A stretch of 22,766 nucleotides of DNA from IMG/VR virus record IMGVR_UViG_3300030333_001647, positions 1 through 22,766 of that record. One strand, given 5' to 3'. Below are positions 11,501 to 17,265 of this stretch, one piece after another. A program made the translations under genes and the position numbers. Below the pieces are notes generated by a model, which was given only the letters and a program-made list of their open reading frames with translations, was not told the origin of the DNA and did not search any database. The stretch comes from a virus. Within the stretch, counting starts at the first letter, position 1; each line of letters starts with the position of its first letter.

Positions 11501-11904
11501 TATCTAATTACATTCTCTCTACTAAACAATTGAATCAGTTGATTACTATTGGAACTAAAGAGATAACAAATAGCGATGGTCTTACATTGCATGAAGAATT
11601 ATCTAGAATCATTAGAGAGTCTCCAGTTTATGCAAGGAAAAAAGACATGGGTAATATTGTTGTCCCCGGAGACAAGAGAGATTTACAACGACCAAACATT
11701 CATGGTCCCGGAGAGAAGGTTAACTATCTAATGGAAACGATCAATCTATATAAGAAGCTAGCAATCGAAGAATTCTTCAGGAGGAATCCTGAGTTGCAAG
11801 AGATGAAGGATGAACAAGATCAGTTTAACCATGAAAGAAATGCAACAACTGATAACCTAGGACCACAGAGTAACCTTGAAGCATGGAGGGCACTCATCGC
11901 TTAA
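2515..11904 (+). CDS. Giant multidomain internal virion (polyvalent-type) protein, T7 gp16 position, 3129 aa
   Basis: This is an uninterrupted 3129-residue protein, more than twice the length of T7 gp16 (about 1318). It is probably packaged and ejected into the cell with the DNA. Visible parts, in order: an acidic N terminus; a hydrophobic stretch near residues 421-433; a coiled coil around 699-745; a ParB-like module at about 763-900 with DGHNR at 832-836; long charged helical linkers; an HEAVH zinc-peptidase motif at 1708-1712 with a possible third ligand, E1758, in GFGEV; an ADP-ribosyltransferase-like module at about 2065-2210 (GVYFTT from 2111, GYDGVRF from 2180, DRVVIYD from 2197). The C-terminal region (about 2400-2900) has PTNRTQINLFK, a membrane-type helix at 2709-2725 (GQFVLTSGLLVAIGG) and the WREREKWKQIGKQ segment from 2735, typical of large phage virion proteins. 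I see no N-terminal lytic transglycosylase. The virion role is likely; catalytic activity of the modules is inference. Confidence 0.75.
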   Translation: MSLEKVVTEGVEKTEWVMPEGDFPDVIESVGPEGEESDDLYGNIETVKPVEVESNKLDIKNPTNYFHDFKGLNFYEDRGLTTDQTFLPNNLNVWDIDYEGVYTDGTKDLSKQEKTTNQISVWIDENPELIPVIEELVKETSDGGVNVTIEEINAAINNPEIDQDTRLKLQALLMGRNPNQLVFQDDAFGSARRTAQSSWNATTDFTGTILGNINRAISFQGESARKLTGNYPAYAGDGNVFDDAAMGANRDFKSNYFEQSGISSRAWITENGEKVYLNQTQVGNRLGLNEVETAKWFLNRREWPTYLEVPNRDGGTTILGAVIPGVIPQNALGVGSVEKEIREKGLGLQVEYYDDGSFKSVLYNGRQYITEDQKTGLLNFQGGDMDNVWGLRDQDFNVPLLGTDAAWYQRFIEGGAPQMGPQLVLTAISIIALKKAGGGKIPVHGPGLRTANVLRYKAGKSFAGGNFAAAISQYGKGTALKGVSEWAIPSIGIELLSYNRQNGNLSDAIVAQWPALESPFTKIFQSNELDSAGWALFKNVGVNEFFGGATAGTGFEILGDVYNLGRRGLRSGIQFDKNLASQIGTEFNTALGESYTKLFGNVFHSDTLSFKLDLLNKIKAGFSPDFGAGKLEWPQYPKGKSAATEMAPGGRWSSWLKKNQPKAKWPQPYTEQQNIVIDPQSKLDSRFSFDTADLLQFEIKDEKTLNKAIKEAESKLEVVNKKVESALQELTETMSRMKDTTQPKEQQVLRQMDIDEALIKPLPEEVSDVPLNEIKTAPQYFQVKQSGATQAEGVSGSLQGARGFDTELAGLVTLWRDTDGTIGDPGSIYVIDGHNRLDLARRSGRKNILSRFINVPTWQEARSKAALINIAGTQSLKGSIESLDVARFLRDENFTIDDLAARGINLQSSLVAEAVRLNRLPDDLFAQVGTGELAVSKALALGSAEGVSPEAIREIYKIAKKQRWSIARIEQAIVMARNATVGVEEGVFPELSAYFKQSNIKQLLTIRTEVVKQLRARIRALAPATRLEQAGMLEEVAGTKINIEGSKEQRLATQAVLNVFNRVAGFDGPVTNILTDLASQVKGNNAASLVKRRLSDIEEAIMQEGSIETKVPESIFNQSVVKQVTDLSRKTEQVARAEVTRELPDEEINPKTVIKDQAAFDKTFPTEVKNKAVNQLAKKGQITSDLRKIEDTPPPTKVTKANVPPALVEEIKKSIDPEDPWFSIEAKDQTLEVTAEEVPIPEIQKLLTERPNEIPVEDLAPAVTALATVDPKTPLDLFIRSAPDSKQASIAFNRLIDSFEKFADGFEERTPGLGPINNVGDFINLLNIGRVAIEEGTQKALRDIKTADRFGRLAAPYVKKAGKAFLQKAIADIERVQIYTKALQLEISGKIEEAGKSLMAAGEEADKQLADMDNWENPKWFNKMFEAAGLKEEAERVFPTKRPTFADSSQGKNWAGKSAPKYAGMYIDWESDVDKAIYIVTTAKANKKNSKAHDKFWTWLTEELGIPEDEIVETGILIRNELKENYEDGSTWRVEDTLAWQFGGNTDLMTFDIEDARLKKILDEQNIELLKKYLDINDPKAVDLVKEAKQKYTDYAELFPTEGYGDDTLGARFRGPLSEAAEQEALIRQARRIFPAGKIEFPFEIKETVSERTAKVHPKLKDRVGQTFRAAGAYYADPRGAAHDLIRVAQAYGGVRASFSQKFWTVTHEAVHGVLRRFMTREHAELLLTGESHLREIAASVAPHKAIEILNGSEGFGEVISYASMGWHKVKNQYLTVGKPDPTWAQPLQKLEQIVNTVKSWLGKKGYTRWDELFEDIVEGEYVKDRKIAARDSLKIGDTMYYFGAFNKSVQDIDFQPAFRAPDPEDFNARMEGYKAQMKAGDVTLLELMMSDTRRTISRGRDAKGNYDSKIPGKTLYLSLSEEGFILSSRVVEDQIKELISDTRAGRTGIQDVSEAKILHAAKELALGNEMSTEKVINLWEKARGGDITAEDDLITSTAIGVLRDQNQLAIKELSVTFKGIADGEIGIEQKGILASKLTALWQNQLVLNQVWEQITRKWGQAGRMMQIKVDTSHLTLQGNTPLKSYQVSEELVEKAMTEGLDLENGQLGDGVYFTTNNDPNGIAVIDGSLPSSVVILDLVREGKTLSGFLEEIGLDPVIKDGILSTDQKLGIQNYALEKGYDGVRFPTDLKTESVGDRVVIYDRNDANRVINSQAAQPPAMDVDAGNDALRPFIERAIRDAGQILEKKLPPDVLRSIESGELTVEAEKVIDELAEVAYTMNTLPKKDSTFYIKDVSDLIAEIPDGMGFQRTIADIRRNALFLRISTWGKVALAGTSRLLAMPIARYIGNGKIYQKAMGEGNNFEAASAKIRQQIDKNLWRQMFYEIPNAWRLAGFAWKTGEALVNPGRQHYQDARVKQFEAQDKAGNLLTESEFESAGTDRALVKRESPTANWFDKPTANPIALAIRYMNKFAPTRFLYQTGARKGLSAVDTFISGIGGPAFEHARLLELELHNMRVKGIILDQKNFNLAIEKVEEQMKSKWVDMIINGELIENAYLDSKYAQNGMNYVNMTDEIKVDPEQRTWRYGIKRAEEQGIVDAAEKVKFAEEFVKTKVDEENFYTGFANKEVNAAFHTARKAIPHLSQKIKETEQAFPITGAVIPTNRTQINLFKATVRYVGLGEHIIDSAWRDINHEDANIRANALGEHAIGQFVLTSGLLVAIGGMMEFSGPEPTEWREREKWKQIGKQANSVRLKFPWGGAGPWVNVGAFDAASPILAIIGSYMRELDRIPHSERNDGNDNLTAIMGIHVAAMRNAIFKAGTTPFSDATMKPIADLFELFEDITDARDHRHVRGKSSAAGVYLERLLSGMIVPGVVQDLTYSVDQTVRRIEESEAWGPVATLINTMNRIGSKLPYFSRNYPAVLHQITGEPIVLDGHLGSGLSQYLWDPFKMVNGVFNPLGALKVRNQSTDIVDEEFARLTGKNSSMVIWDRRMLGLSNYILSTKQLNQLITIGTKEITNSDGLTLHEELSRIIRESPVYARKKDMGNIVVPGDKRDLQRPNIHGPGEKVNYLMETINLYKKLAIEEFFRRNPELQEMKDEQDQFNHERNATTDNLGPQSNLEAWRALIA

Positions 11905-11907
11905 CCT

Positions 11908-14694
11908 ATGGCCTACGCATACACTATCTACTCAGCAGGGAGTAGCCAAACTGACTACACAATCTCTTGGCCTTATATCAAGGAAGAGCATGTAAAGGTC
12001 TATGTAAATTTTGTTGATACATCATTTACCTTTCACAATGCAACTACGGCAAGATTAGCTAGCGCACCTGCTTCTGGTACTCGTGTTGAAGTTAGAAGAG
12101 TTACTCCTCCTTCTGCTGTGCTTGTTGACTATGCAGATGGTTCGACTCTTACAGCTAGTGACTTAGATACAAGTAATCTTCAGCATTTATATATTGCACA
12201 AGAACTAGATGACAACCTAAAGAAAGGTGTCTCTATTAGTACAAGTACAGGTCTTCCAACACTAGGGAGTAAAAAATTAACTGAGGTTGCTGATCCAACA
12301 GCAGCACAGGATGCAGCTACAAAGAATTATGTAGATACAACAGCTCAACCAGTAGACGCAGAACTAACAGAACTCGCAACAATGAGTTCAGGGACAGCTT
12401 CTTCTCTTGCTGATCTAACTAATACAGAAGTCCAGATCTTAGATGGAGCAACAGTTACTACTGATGAATTAAATAAATTAGATGGAGTAACTGCTACGAC
12501 AGCAGAGATTAACTATGTCGATGGTGTTACTTCTAATGTTCAGACTCAGCTAGATGCAAAGCAGCCATTAGATGCAGAGCTAACAGAACTAGCAACTATG
12601 AGTTCTGATACAGCCGCTGCATTGGCTGATCTAACTCAAGCTGAAGTACAACTTGTTGATGGAGCAACTCTTACTACTACTGAACTGAACTATGTAGATG
12701 GAGTTACTTCTGCTATTCAGACACAGATAGATGGGAAGCAACCACTAGATGCAGACCTGACTTCTCTCTCTAGTTGCCAGTCAGGTGCAGCAGTCAACCT
12801 TGCACTGCTTACGTCAGGTGAGGTCGCTGTTCTTGATGGTGCGACTCTCTCAACTAATGAGCTGAACACCTTAACTGGAATCACTTCAACAACAGCAGAA
12901 CTAAATAAGTTAGATGGGGTTACTTCTACTACTGCAAACTTAAATGTAGTGAGTGGCATGACCAAAGCCACCACTCTTACAAGCAATAGCGACACAGAAT
13001 TTCCAACTTCAAAAGCAGTAAATGATCGAATTTTAACTGTAACGAATGCCTTGGGAGGGTTCGTTGCAATTGCAAATGAGACTTCTTTCCCTGCTACTAA
13101 CCCAGATCCAAGTGATGGAGCTGGAACAGTTGTATCTATATCAGATGCAGGAGGTGTAGTTGTTAATGGTAGTGGAGTTGCAAGTATTACTAATGGAGCT
13201 GGTACTGGTAACACCGTAACGATCAATGGATTTCCTTCTGCTTTACAAAGCAAGACACTCGCATCAGGTATAGGGCTTCAAGTTCAAACAACGACAACAC
13301 TTCATACTTATACCTATCACAAAGTTCTTGCAAAAGAAGCAGATGTAGAGCAGTTATCAAGTGATATTGATGACTTTAAAGCAAGATACAGAGTTGTAGA
13401 TAGTCTTCCAAACTCTGATAACGATGAAGGGGATTTGGTATATAACAGATCGACAGACAAGATGATGGTATATGACTCAACTACGAGTCAGTTTAAAGAA
13501 GTTCAATCAATCGGTAGCTTTAACTTTAATACTCTTAGTTCTTATAACGGAACAGGTGGTAATAGTGCATCATTCAATGGAAGTGCATATAGGTTTGTAT
13601 TAAGTAATCCACCTTCTTTTGCTCAACAATTAATCTGTTCTGTTAATGGTGTTGTTCAGAAACCTAATGAAGGCACGAGCCAACCATCAGAAGGATTTGC
13701 AATAGATGGAAGTTCGATCATCTTCAGTGACGCACCAGCATCTAATGCTCCTTTCTTTATTATTACGCTAGGATCAACAGTGAATGTTGGCTCTGTATCT
13801 GACGGAGCAATTACTGAAGCAAAGCTAAGTGTTGGCAACTCGCCGACCAATGGGAAATTCCTTCAAGCTCAATCAGGACAGACAGGCGGTTTATTTTGGG
13901 CTGATGTTTCCTCGACTCCAGAAGGTACAGCAATATTATCTACAGGAGAATCTGGTACAACTAAATTCCTTAGAGTAGATGGAGACGGAACTTGTTCTTG
14001 GCAAGTCCCTCCAGATACTGTTTATACACACCCTAATCACTCTGGAGAAGTAACATCTACAGGTGACGGTGCTACAGTTATTGCAGATGATATAGTTGAC
14101 GAAGCAAATCTTAAAGTAGATAATTCACCAACTAATGATCATGTTTTAACAGCCAAGTCAAGTGCAGCAGGTGGCCTTACATGGGCTGCTGTTGCTGCTG
14201 GAAAAATTAATGCATATCAAATAACCAAACTTGAAACAGATGGTTATGTAAGTAACCCTGGTTATACACAAACAGAAATACCACAAACAGAAGTAAGTTA
14301 TACCCCTACAACAGCAGCAAGTTTTCTAGTAGTTAGATGTCATACTGCTATAGATTGTAAACCGCATAATATGGATAATGGTGGTGAAGAATTTTATCCA
14401 AGAGCGGGGATGGTTATGAAAGAAATAAATGGATCGGCTACAACTTTTTCCAGTAATACATTACAAAGATTAAATCTATACTCTCATGGAGAACATCGAC
14501 CATCAGATACAGAGGGTGTAAGGAGTAGTAAACCCTGTAGTTTTGTTGGCAGGATTTCTGTCAATGGTGAAAGCTGGTCATCAGGTGCAATAAAATTCTG
14601 TGTCACAATAGAATCGGGTTGGAACTATCCACTATATGTTCAAGTTAATGATTGGAGTAGTACTGTATGGGAAATTACGGAGTACACAGAATAA
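11908..14694 (+). CDS. Tail fibre protein with T7 gp17-type N-terminal domain
   Basis: The 928-residue fibre should anchor to the tail and bind the cell surface. Residues 1 to about 120 are a clear T7 tail-fibre attachment domain (IYSAGSSQTDYTISWPYI near the start, SGTRVEVRRVTPPSAVLVDY, then ASDLDTSNLQHLYIAQELDD). Next comes a stalk of degenerate repeats (DAELTELATMSS, LDGAT, TTAELN, DGVT), then a module with YRVVDSLPNSDNDEGDLVYN, a compact knob-like module (YRFVLSNPPSFAQQ, NGVVQKPNEGTS, GFAIDGSSIIFSDAP), two NSPTN repeats, and a unique C terminus of about 130 residues with four cysteines that probably forms the receptor-binding tip. Its ATG lies 3 bases after the giant gene's stop, with no good Shine-Dalgarno sequence nearby, so coupled translation is likely. 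It shares a 28-residue cassette with the glycine-rich adhesin downstream. Confidence 0.9.
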   Translation: MAYAYTIYSAGSSQTDYTISWPYIKEEHVKVYVNFVDTSFTFHNATTARLASAPASGTRVEVRRVTPPSAVLVDYADGSTLTASDLDTSNLQHLYIAQELDDNLKKGVSISTSTGLPTLGSKKLTEVADPTAAQDAATKNYVDTTAQPVDAELTELATMSSGTASSLADLTNTEVQILDGATVTTDELNKLDGVTATTAEINYVDGVTSNVQTQLDAKQPLDAELTELATMSSDTAAALADLTQAEVQLVDGATLTTTELNYVDGVTSAIQTQIDGKQPLDADLTSLSSCQSGAAVNLALLTSGEVAVLDGATLSTNELNTLTGITSTTAELNKLDGVTSTTANLNVVSGMTKATTLTSNSDTEFPTSKAVNDRILTVTNALGGFVAIANETSFPATNPDPSDGAGTVVSISDAGGVVVNGSGVASITNGAGTGNTVTINGFPSALQSKTLASGIGLQVQTTTTLHTYTYHKVLAKEADVEQLSSDIDDFKARYRVVDSLPNSDNDEGDLVYNRSTDKMMVYDSTTSQFKEVQSIGSFNFNTLSSYNGTGGNSASFNGSAYRFVLSNPPSFAQQLICSVNGVVQKPNEGTSQPSEGFAIDGSSIIFSDAPASNAPFFIITLGSTVNVGSVSDGAITEAKLSVGNSPTNGKFLQAQSGQTGGLFWADVSSTPEGTAILSTGESGTTKFLRVDGDGTCSWQVPPDTVYTHPNHSGEVTSTGDGATVIADDIVDEANLKVDNSPTNDHVLTAKSSAAGGLTWAAVAAGKINAYQITKLETDGYVSNPGYTQTEIPQTEVSYTPTTAASFLVVRCHTAIDCKPHNMDNGGEEFYPRAGMVMKEINGSATTFSSNTLQRLNLYSHGEHRPSDTEGVRSSKPCSFVGRISVNGESWSSGAIKFCVTIESGWNYPLYVQVNDWSSTVWEITEYTE
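12355..12957 (+). repeat. Degenerate tandem repeats in the tail-fibre stalk
   Basis: Three in-frame units begin at Asp codons at 12355, 12571 and 12748. Each starts DA(E/D)LT and runs through an 'LADLT..EV..LDGAT' core to a 'DGVT..QTQ.D.KQPL' end. Unit 1 is 216 bases and unit 2 is 177 bases; unit 3 decays into further TTAELNKLDGVT motifs. The spread in unit length suggests growth and loss of stalk segments by recombination. Confidence 0.8.
13816..14199 (+). repeat. Pair of 33-residue repeats in the distal tail fibre
   Basis: Segments at 13816-13914 and 14101-14199 encode related 33-residue units. Both begin EA(K/N)L, contain NSPTN, then a '(F/V)L.A.S' strand and a 'GGL.WA.V' ending. The 28-residue shared cassette described separately lies between them. 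Confidence 0.7.
13921..14004 (+). repeat. Shared fibre cassette, copy 1 (in tail fibre)
   Basis: This 84-base, 28-residue unit begins EGT, contains STGESG and TKFLR, and ends DGDGTCSWQ. By my manual alignment it matches copy 2 at 15211-15294 at 23 of 28 residues. The best nucleotide match is at its 3' end (13977-14004). Confidence 0.85.
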
Positions 14695-15009
14695 ATGACT
14701 AAATCAGCAGCCGAAGCTATCACCAAAGCAGATGCGATTATGTCGCTAAAACCTCATGCTAAATGGAGCATGAGTGGCGATGTCGTAACGTGGTTAGATA
14801 GCTCTCAGACAGAACCCACGGCATCAGAAATAGATGCTGAACTTACAAGGTTAAGAACTGAATATACAAATAAGGAATATCAAAGGAAAAGAAGGATTGC
14901 CTATCCAGATATCGGAGATCAATTAGACGACCTATATAAAAAGGGAGCTTTCTCTGATGATATGGCAGCTAAAATACAGAAAGTTAAAGATGATAATCCC
15001 AAGGAGTAA
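14695..15009 (+). CDS. Tail-assembly-chaperone-like small protein
   Basis: This 104-residue cytoplasmic-type protein has no signal or membrane segment. The N-terminal half has KPHAKWSMSGDVVTWLDSSQ and TASEIDAELTRL. The C-terminal half has YQRKRRIAYPDIGDQLDDLY, the 'R..YP....QLD.LY' signature of many small proteins that sit next to phage tail and fibre genes and are annotated as tail-assembly chaperones. Its ATG directly follows the TAA of the tail-fibre gene, with a GGAG about 12 bases upstream, and the adhesin follows it. By position it probably helps fold or assemble one of these two fibres. The family resemblance is good; the exact client is unknown. Confidence 0.65.
   Translation: MTKSAAEAITKADAIMSLKPHAKWSMSGDVVTWLDSSQTEPTASEIDAELTRLRTEYTNKEYQRKRRIAYPDIGDQLDDLYKKGAFSDDMAAKIQKVKDDNPKE
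15001..15006 (+). promoter_or_regulatory. Strong Shine-Dalgarno for the glycine-rich adhesin
   Basis: AAGGAG lies 6 bases before the ATG at 15013, within the last two sense codons of the preceding gene. It is one of only two near-perfect ribosome binding sites in the window, and suggests high independent translation of the adhesin. Confidence 0.75.
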
Positions 15010-15012
15010 ACT

Positions 15013-16704
15013 ATGGCATTAACACAAGTCAATACTGACGGCGTTAAAGATGATGCCGTCACTCTTGCTAAACAAGCAGCAGGAACAGATGGACAGATCA
15101 TTACTTATGACGCATCAGGTAATCCAGTTGCGGTAGGGCCGGGTACTGATGGACAGGTTCTGACTTCTACTGGCGCAGGCTCTCCTCCAGTTTTTGAGGA
15201 TGCAGTGGCAGAAGGGACTCAGCTTAAATCCACTGGTGAGTCTGGTGGTACTAAGTTCCTAAGAGAAGATGGAGACGGAACGTGCTCTTGGCAAACCATT
15301 ACCATTCCTAAGCTTGACGCTCCCGTTGTTACTGGCACAACCAACGTGGCAGGTAACGAAGCTGTTACTCATACAATTACTAACTGGTCGGATGATGTTG
15401 CTTATACAATTTCAACGACTAATTGCACTGCTGGATCAGTTAATGCAAGTGGCGAATTTACTGTCACAGCAGCGGCAAGCGGCGTTCCTTCTTATACTAT
15501 TAAGTCAAGCACGACTTCATTAGGCTTAGATGATTCTGCTTTAACAACTAAGAACTTTACTTTAAAGTTAAACGCTCCAACTATAAATAGCCCTGCAGAT
15601 ACAAACACTGCTACTAATGTTGCATACACAATTACATCTAACGATACTAACGATACAAAATTAGTTCTTGATATCCAGTCTTCTAATTTTAATTATGTCA
15701 GTACTTCTCATGGATCAGGTTCTAAAGTTGGAAATACTGTTGAAGTAACAGGCTTTGGAACAAATAATCCTGTAGTAACTGTCTTAATAACAACGGCTGC
15801 TACTTATAACGTTAGGGCTAGATCTGAGACAACAGATAATAGCATTCCTGCTTCTAGCTGGTCAGCTACAGACGAGATTGTTATATCTGTTCCCGTCTTC
15901 TCTGCAACTGGTGGAACGGTTACAACCTCTGGCGGAAACACTATTCATACCTTTAGCTCTGATGGCAACTTTGTTGTAAGTGGAGCAGCGGGAACCATTG
16001 ATTATTTAATCATTGGAGGAGGTGGTGGTGGATGCCAAGGCGGTGGTGGTGCTGGTGGTGTCATATACCAAACAAATCAATCTATTGCTATTGGAACTTA
16101 TGCTGTTGTCGTAGGAGCTGGTGGAGGTGGAGATAATAGTCCAAGCGCAGGTAAAGGTGGAGACGGAGGCGATTCCTCATTTAATTCTCAAACTGCAATA
16201 GGCGGTGGAGGAGGAGGCAGCGGCGGTACTAACGGTGGAGACGGAGGCTCCGGCGGAGGAAATGCCCGTGATGGCGGAGGAAATAATGGAAGCGGAACGT
16301 CAGGCCAAGGAAATGATGGTGGACATACGACTGACGGTTCTTGGCGTGGTGGTGGTGGAGGCGGAGGAGCCGGAGGAGCTGGTCAACCGGGAGATGGAAA
16401 CGGAACTCAAGGAGGTGAACAAGGCGGAAACGGAGGAGCTGGTGCGACTTACTCAATTTCAGGCTCCTCGGTTTGTTATGCCGGAGGCGGTGGTGGCGGT
16501 ACTCAAGGTACTGGAGGATATGGATCAGCTACTTGCGGTGGAGGCCGTGGATATTATCCGGGCGGAGGTACTGGCGGTGGTGAAGGCGGTGCGATGGAAG
16601 GTACGGATGGTACTGGTGGAGGAGGTGGAGGCACTCATGGCAGTGAGAACTTTGCTGGCGACGGTGGGGATGGGGTAGTTATTATTAGTTACACAACTCC
16701 TTAA
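15013..16704 (+). CDS. Glycine-rich receptor-binding adhesin / secondary tail fibre
   Basis: A 563-residue protein. Residues 1-60 include two tandem 20-residue fibre motifs (GTDGQ...), and the shared STGESG...DGDGTCSWQ cassette follows at about 67-94. Residues about 97-290 look like two Ig-like beta-sandwich domains (each opening with LDAP or LNAP and rich in Thr, Ser and Val). From about residue 297 the protein becomes a glycine-rich domain that starts with an 'HTFSSDGNFVVSG' strand and ends DGVVIISYTTP. This architecture fits phage adhesins built from polyglycine helices, such as T-even gp38 tips and fibre ends of many marine phages. The likely role is host-receptor contact, either attached to the gp17-type fibre or as a second fibre. 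A strong ribosome binding site precedes it. GC is higher than in its neighbours because of the GGN codons. Confidence 0.75.
   Translation: MALTQVNTDGVKDDAVTLAKQAAGTDGQIITYDASGNPVAVGPGTDGQVLTSTGAGSPPVFEDAVAEGTQLKSTGESGGTKFLREDGDGTCSWQTITIPKLDAPVVTGTTNVAGNEAVTHTITNWSDDVAYTISTTNCTAGSVNASGEFTVTAAASGVPSYTIKSSTTSLGLDDSALTTKNFTLKLNAPTINSPADTNTATNVAYTITSNDTNDTKLVLDIQSSNFNYVSTSHGSGSKVGNTVEVTGFGTNNPVVTVLITTAATYNVRARSETTDNSIPASSWSATDEIVISVPVFSATGGTVTTSGGNTIHTFSSDGNFVVSGAAGTIDYLIIGGGGGGCQGGGGAGGVIYQTNQSIAIGTYAVVVGAGGGGDNSPSAGKGGDGGDSSFNSQTAIGGGGGGSGGTNGGDGGSGGGNARDGGGNNGSGTSGQGNDGGHTTDGSWRGGGGGGGAGGAGQPGDGNGTQGGEQGGNGGAGATYSISGSSVCYAGGGGGGTQGTGGYGSATCGGGRGYYPGGGTGGGEGGAMEGTDGTGGGGGGTHGSENFAGDGGDGVVIISYTTP
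15082..15201 (+). repeat. Tandem 20-residue fibre motif
   Basis: Two adjacent 60-base units (15082-15141 and 15142-15201) both encode a segment starting GTDGQ followed by a hydrophobic pair. They resemble the NSPTN units in the tail fibre, so the two fibre genes probably share ancestry or exchange parts. Confidence 0.65.
15211..15294 (+). repeat. Shared fibre cassette, copy 2 (in glycine-rich adhesin)
   Basis: Partner of 13921-14004, with the same 84-base length and the same reading frame. It contains STGESG, TKFLRE and DGDGTCSWQ. The two copies sit about 1.29 kb apart in two different fibre genes in direct orientation. Confidence 0.85.
16015..16674 (+). repeat. Glycine-rich GGN low-complexity region
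   Basis: Here the adhesin is dominated by runs of Gly interrupted by Ala, Asp, Asn and Ser. The DNA is a GGN-type repeat with codon choice varied among GGT, GGA and GGC. Long open frames in the other frames here are by-products of this composition. Confidence 0.85.
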
Positions 16705-16706
16705 TT

Positions 16707-17021
16707 ATGGCTAGTTACTACAAGGTTGTTAAAGGAAAAGTTGTAGCCAGCATGGTTGCAGATTCCGATTACCTTAATAATGAATTTCTCGATACCACTC
16801 CCGGCACATGGTTAACCAGCCCAAGGAATGGAACAGAAGCCTTTATTGATGGTACTTACGACATAGACAAAGATAAATTTATAGATCCTCAACCATTTGC
16901 AAGTTGGACTCTTAATTCAAGTGATATATGGGAAGCTCCGAAGTCTCGTCCGGGAGGCAATTATGTATGGGACGAGTCGAAAGAGGACTGGATTCTGCCT
17001 GCTGATTATCCTGATGCATAA
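16707..17021 (+). CDS. Small fibre-module protein with 'SW...W' motifs, unknown function
   Basis: A 104-residue protein with no signal or membrane segment. It has MASYYKVVKGKVVASMVADS at the start, then a Gly/Thr-rich middle (DTTPGTWLTSPRNG, EAFIDGTYDID), then FIDPQPFASWTLNSSDIW and NYVWDESKEDWILP. I recognise the 'P.PF.SW......W..P......W.......W' pattern from small uncharacterised proteins of marine phages, often near tail or fibre genes, but know no tested function. It starts 2 bases after the adhesin stop without a clear Shine-Dalgarno, so it probably belongs to the same transcript. It could be a minor virion protein or a fibre accessory factor. Confidence 0.6.
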   Translation: MASYYKVVKGKVVASMVADSDYLNNEFLDTTPGTWLTSPRNGTEAFIDGTYDIDKDKFIDPQPFASWTLNSSDIWEAPKSRPGGNYVWDESKEDWILPADYPDA

Positions 17022-17046
17022 TACATGCAGCATTTAAATTTATTTT

Positions 17047-17265
17047 ATGCGTAAAATCATTGATGGAATTGCAATTGTTTCAGGCGTTGGTGTTCTAGCA
17101 ATTGTTGGTGGCGGGGCGTATGGGTACTTCTGGTTCCAAGGGAATAAGGATGCCTTAATGGATAAAGCAATTCAACAAGTAACTAAGTCGATTAAACTAC
17201 CTAAGTTATCTAGTCCAGCACTACCAACAGCAGCCCCACCAAAGCTTGCGCTTCCTCGTTTCTAG
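17047..17265 (+). CDS. Small single-pass membrane protein, possible holin-like or envelope protein
   Basis: A 72-residue protein with a short basic N terminus (MRKIIDG) and one hydrophobic helix at about 8-30 (IAIVSGVGVLAIVGGGAYGYFWF). An amphipathic Lys-containing segment and a Pro/Ala/Leu-rich tail ending LALPRF follow. I know similar small 'DGIAI...' proteins from marine cyanophages, with no proven function. As the last gene of the + block it could take part in lysis, but one membrane helix and a position beside fibre genes do not establish a holin. A 25-base AT-rich gap precedes the ATG, with no clear Shine-Dalgarno. Its TAG stop overlaps that of the convergent scaffold gene. Confidence 0.6.
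   Translation: MRKIIDGIAIVSGVGVLAIVGGGAYGYFWFQGNKDALMDKAIQQVTKSIKLPKLSSPALPTAAPPKLALPRF
17262..17265. other. Convergent junction: shared CTAG stop codons
   Basis: The + strand stop TAG (17263-17265) and the - strand stop TAG (complement of 17262-17264) share the palindrome CTAG. Two opposing gene blocks therefore meet with no spacer. I see no strong hairpin with a T-run on either side. Confidence 0.95.

Noticed and set aside
12717-13253. 178-residue frame antisense to the tail fibre
   Set aside because: It is a mirror of Thr/Ala/Gly-rich repeats on the coding strand, has no gene-like motif and would be a lone opposing gene in a single-direction block.
15013-15210. Glycine-rich protein as a silk-like or cell-wall structural gene of a host
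   Set aside because: The N-terminal fibre motifs shared with the adjacent phage tail fibre, and its place in the fibre block, point to a phage adhesin.
16205-16678. 157-residue Glu/Val-rich frame on the + strand inside the adhesin
   Set aside because: It is a frame shadow of the GGN repeat, has no ribosome binding site and lies wholly inside a well-supported gene.
17022-17046. AT-rich gap as a possible promoter
   Set aside because: The 25 bases hold TA-rich sequence but no spaced -35/-10 pair and no phage-type promoter consensus that I can recognise.
17025-17054. Nine-codon frame (MQHLNLFYA) overlapping the start of the small membrane gene
   Set aside because: It could act as a leader peptide, but it has no ribosome binding site and such short frames are expected by chance in AT-rich gaps.
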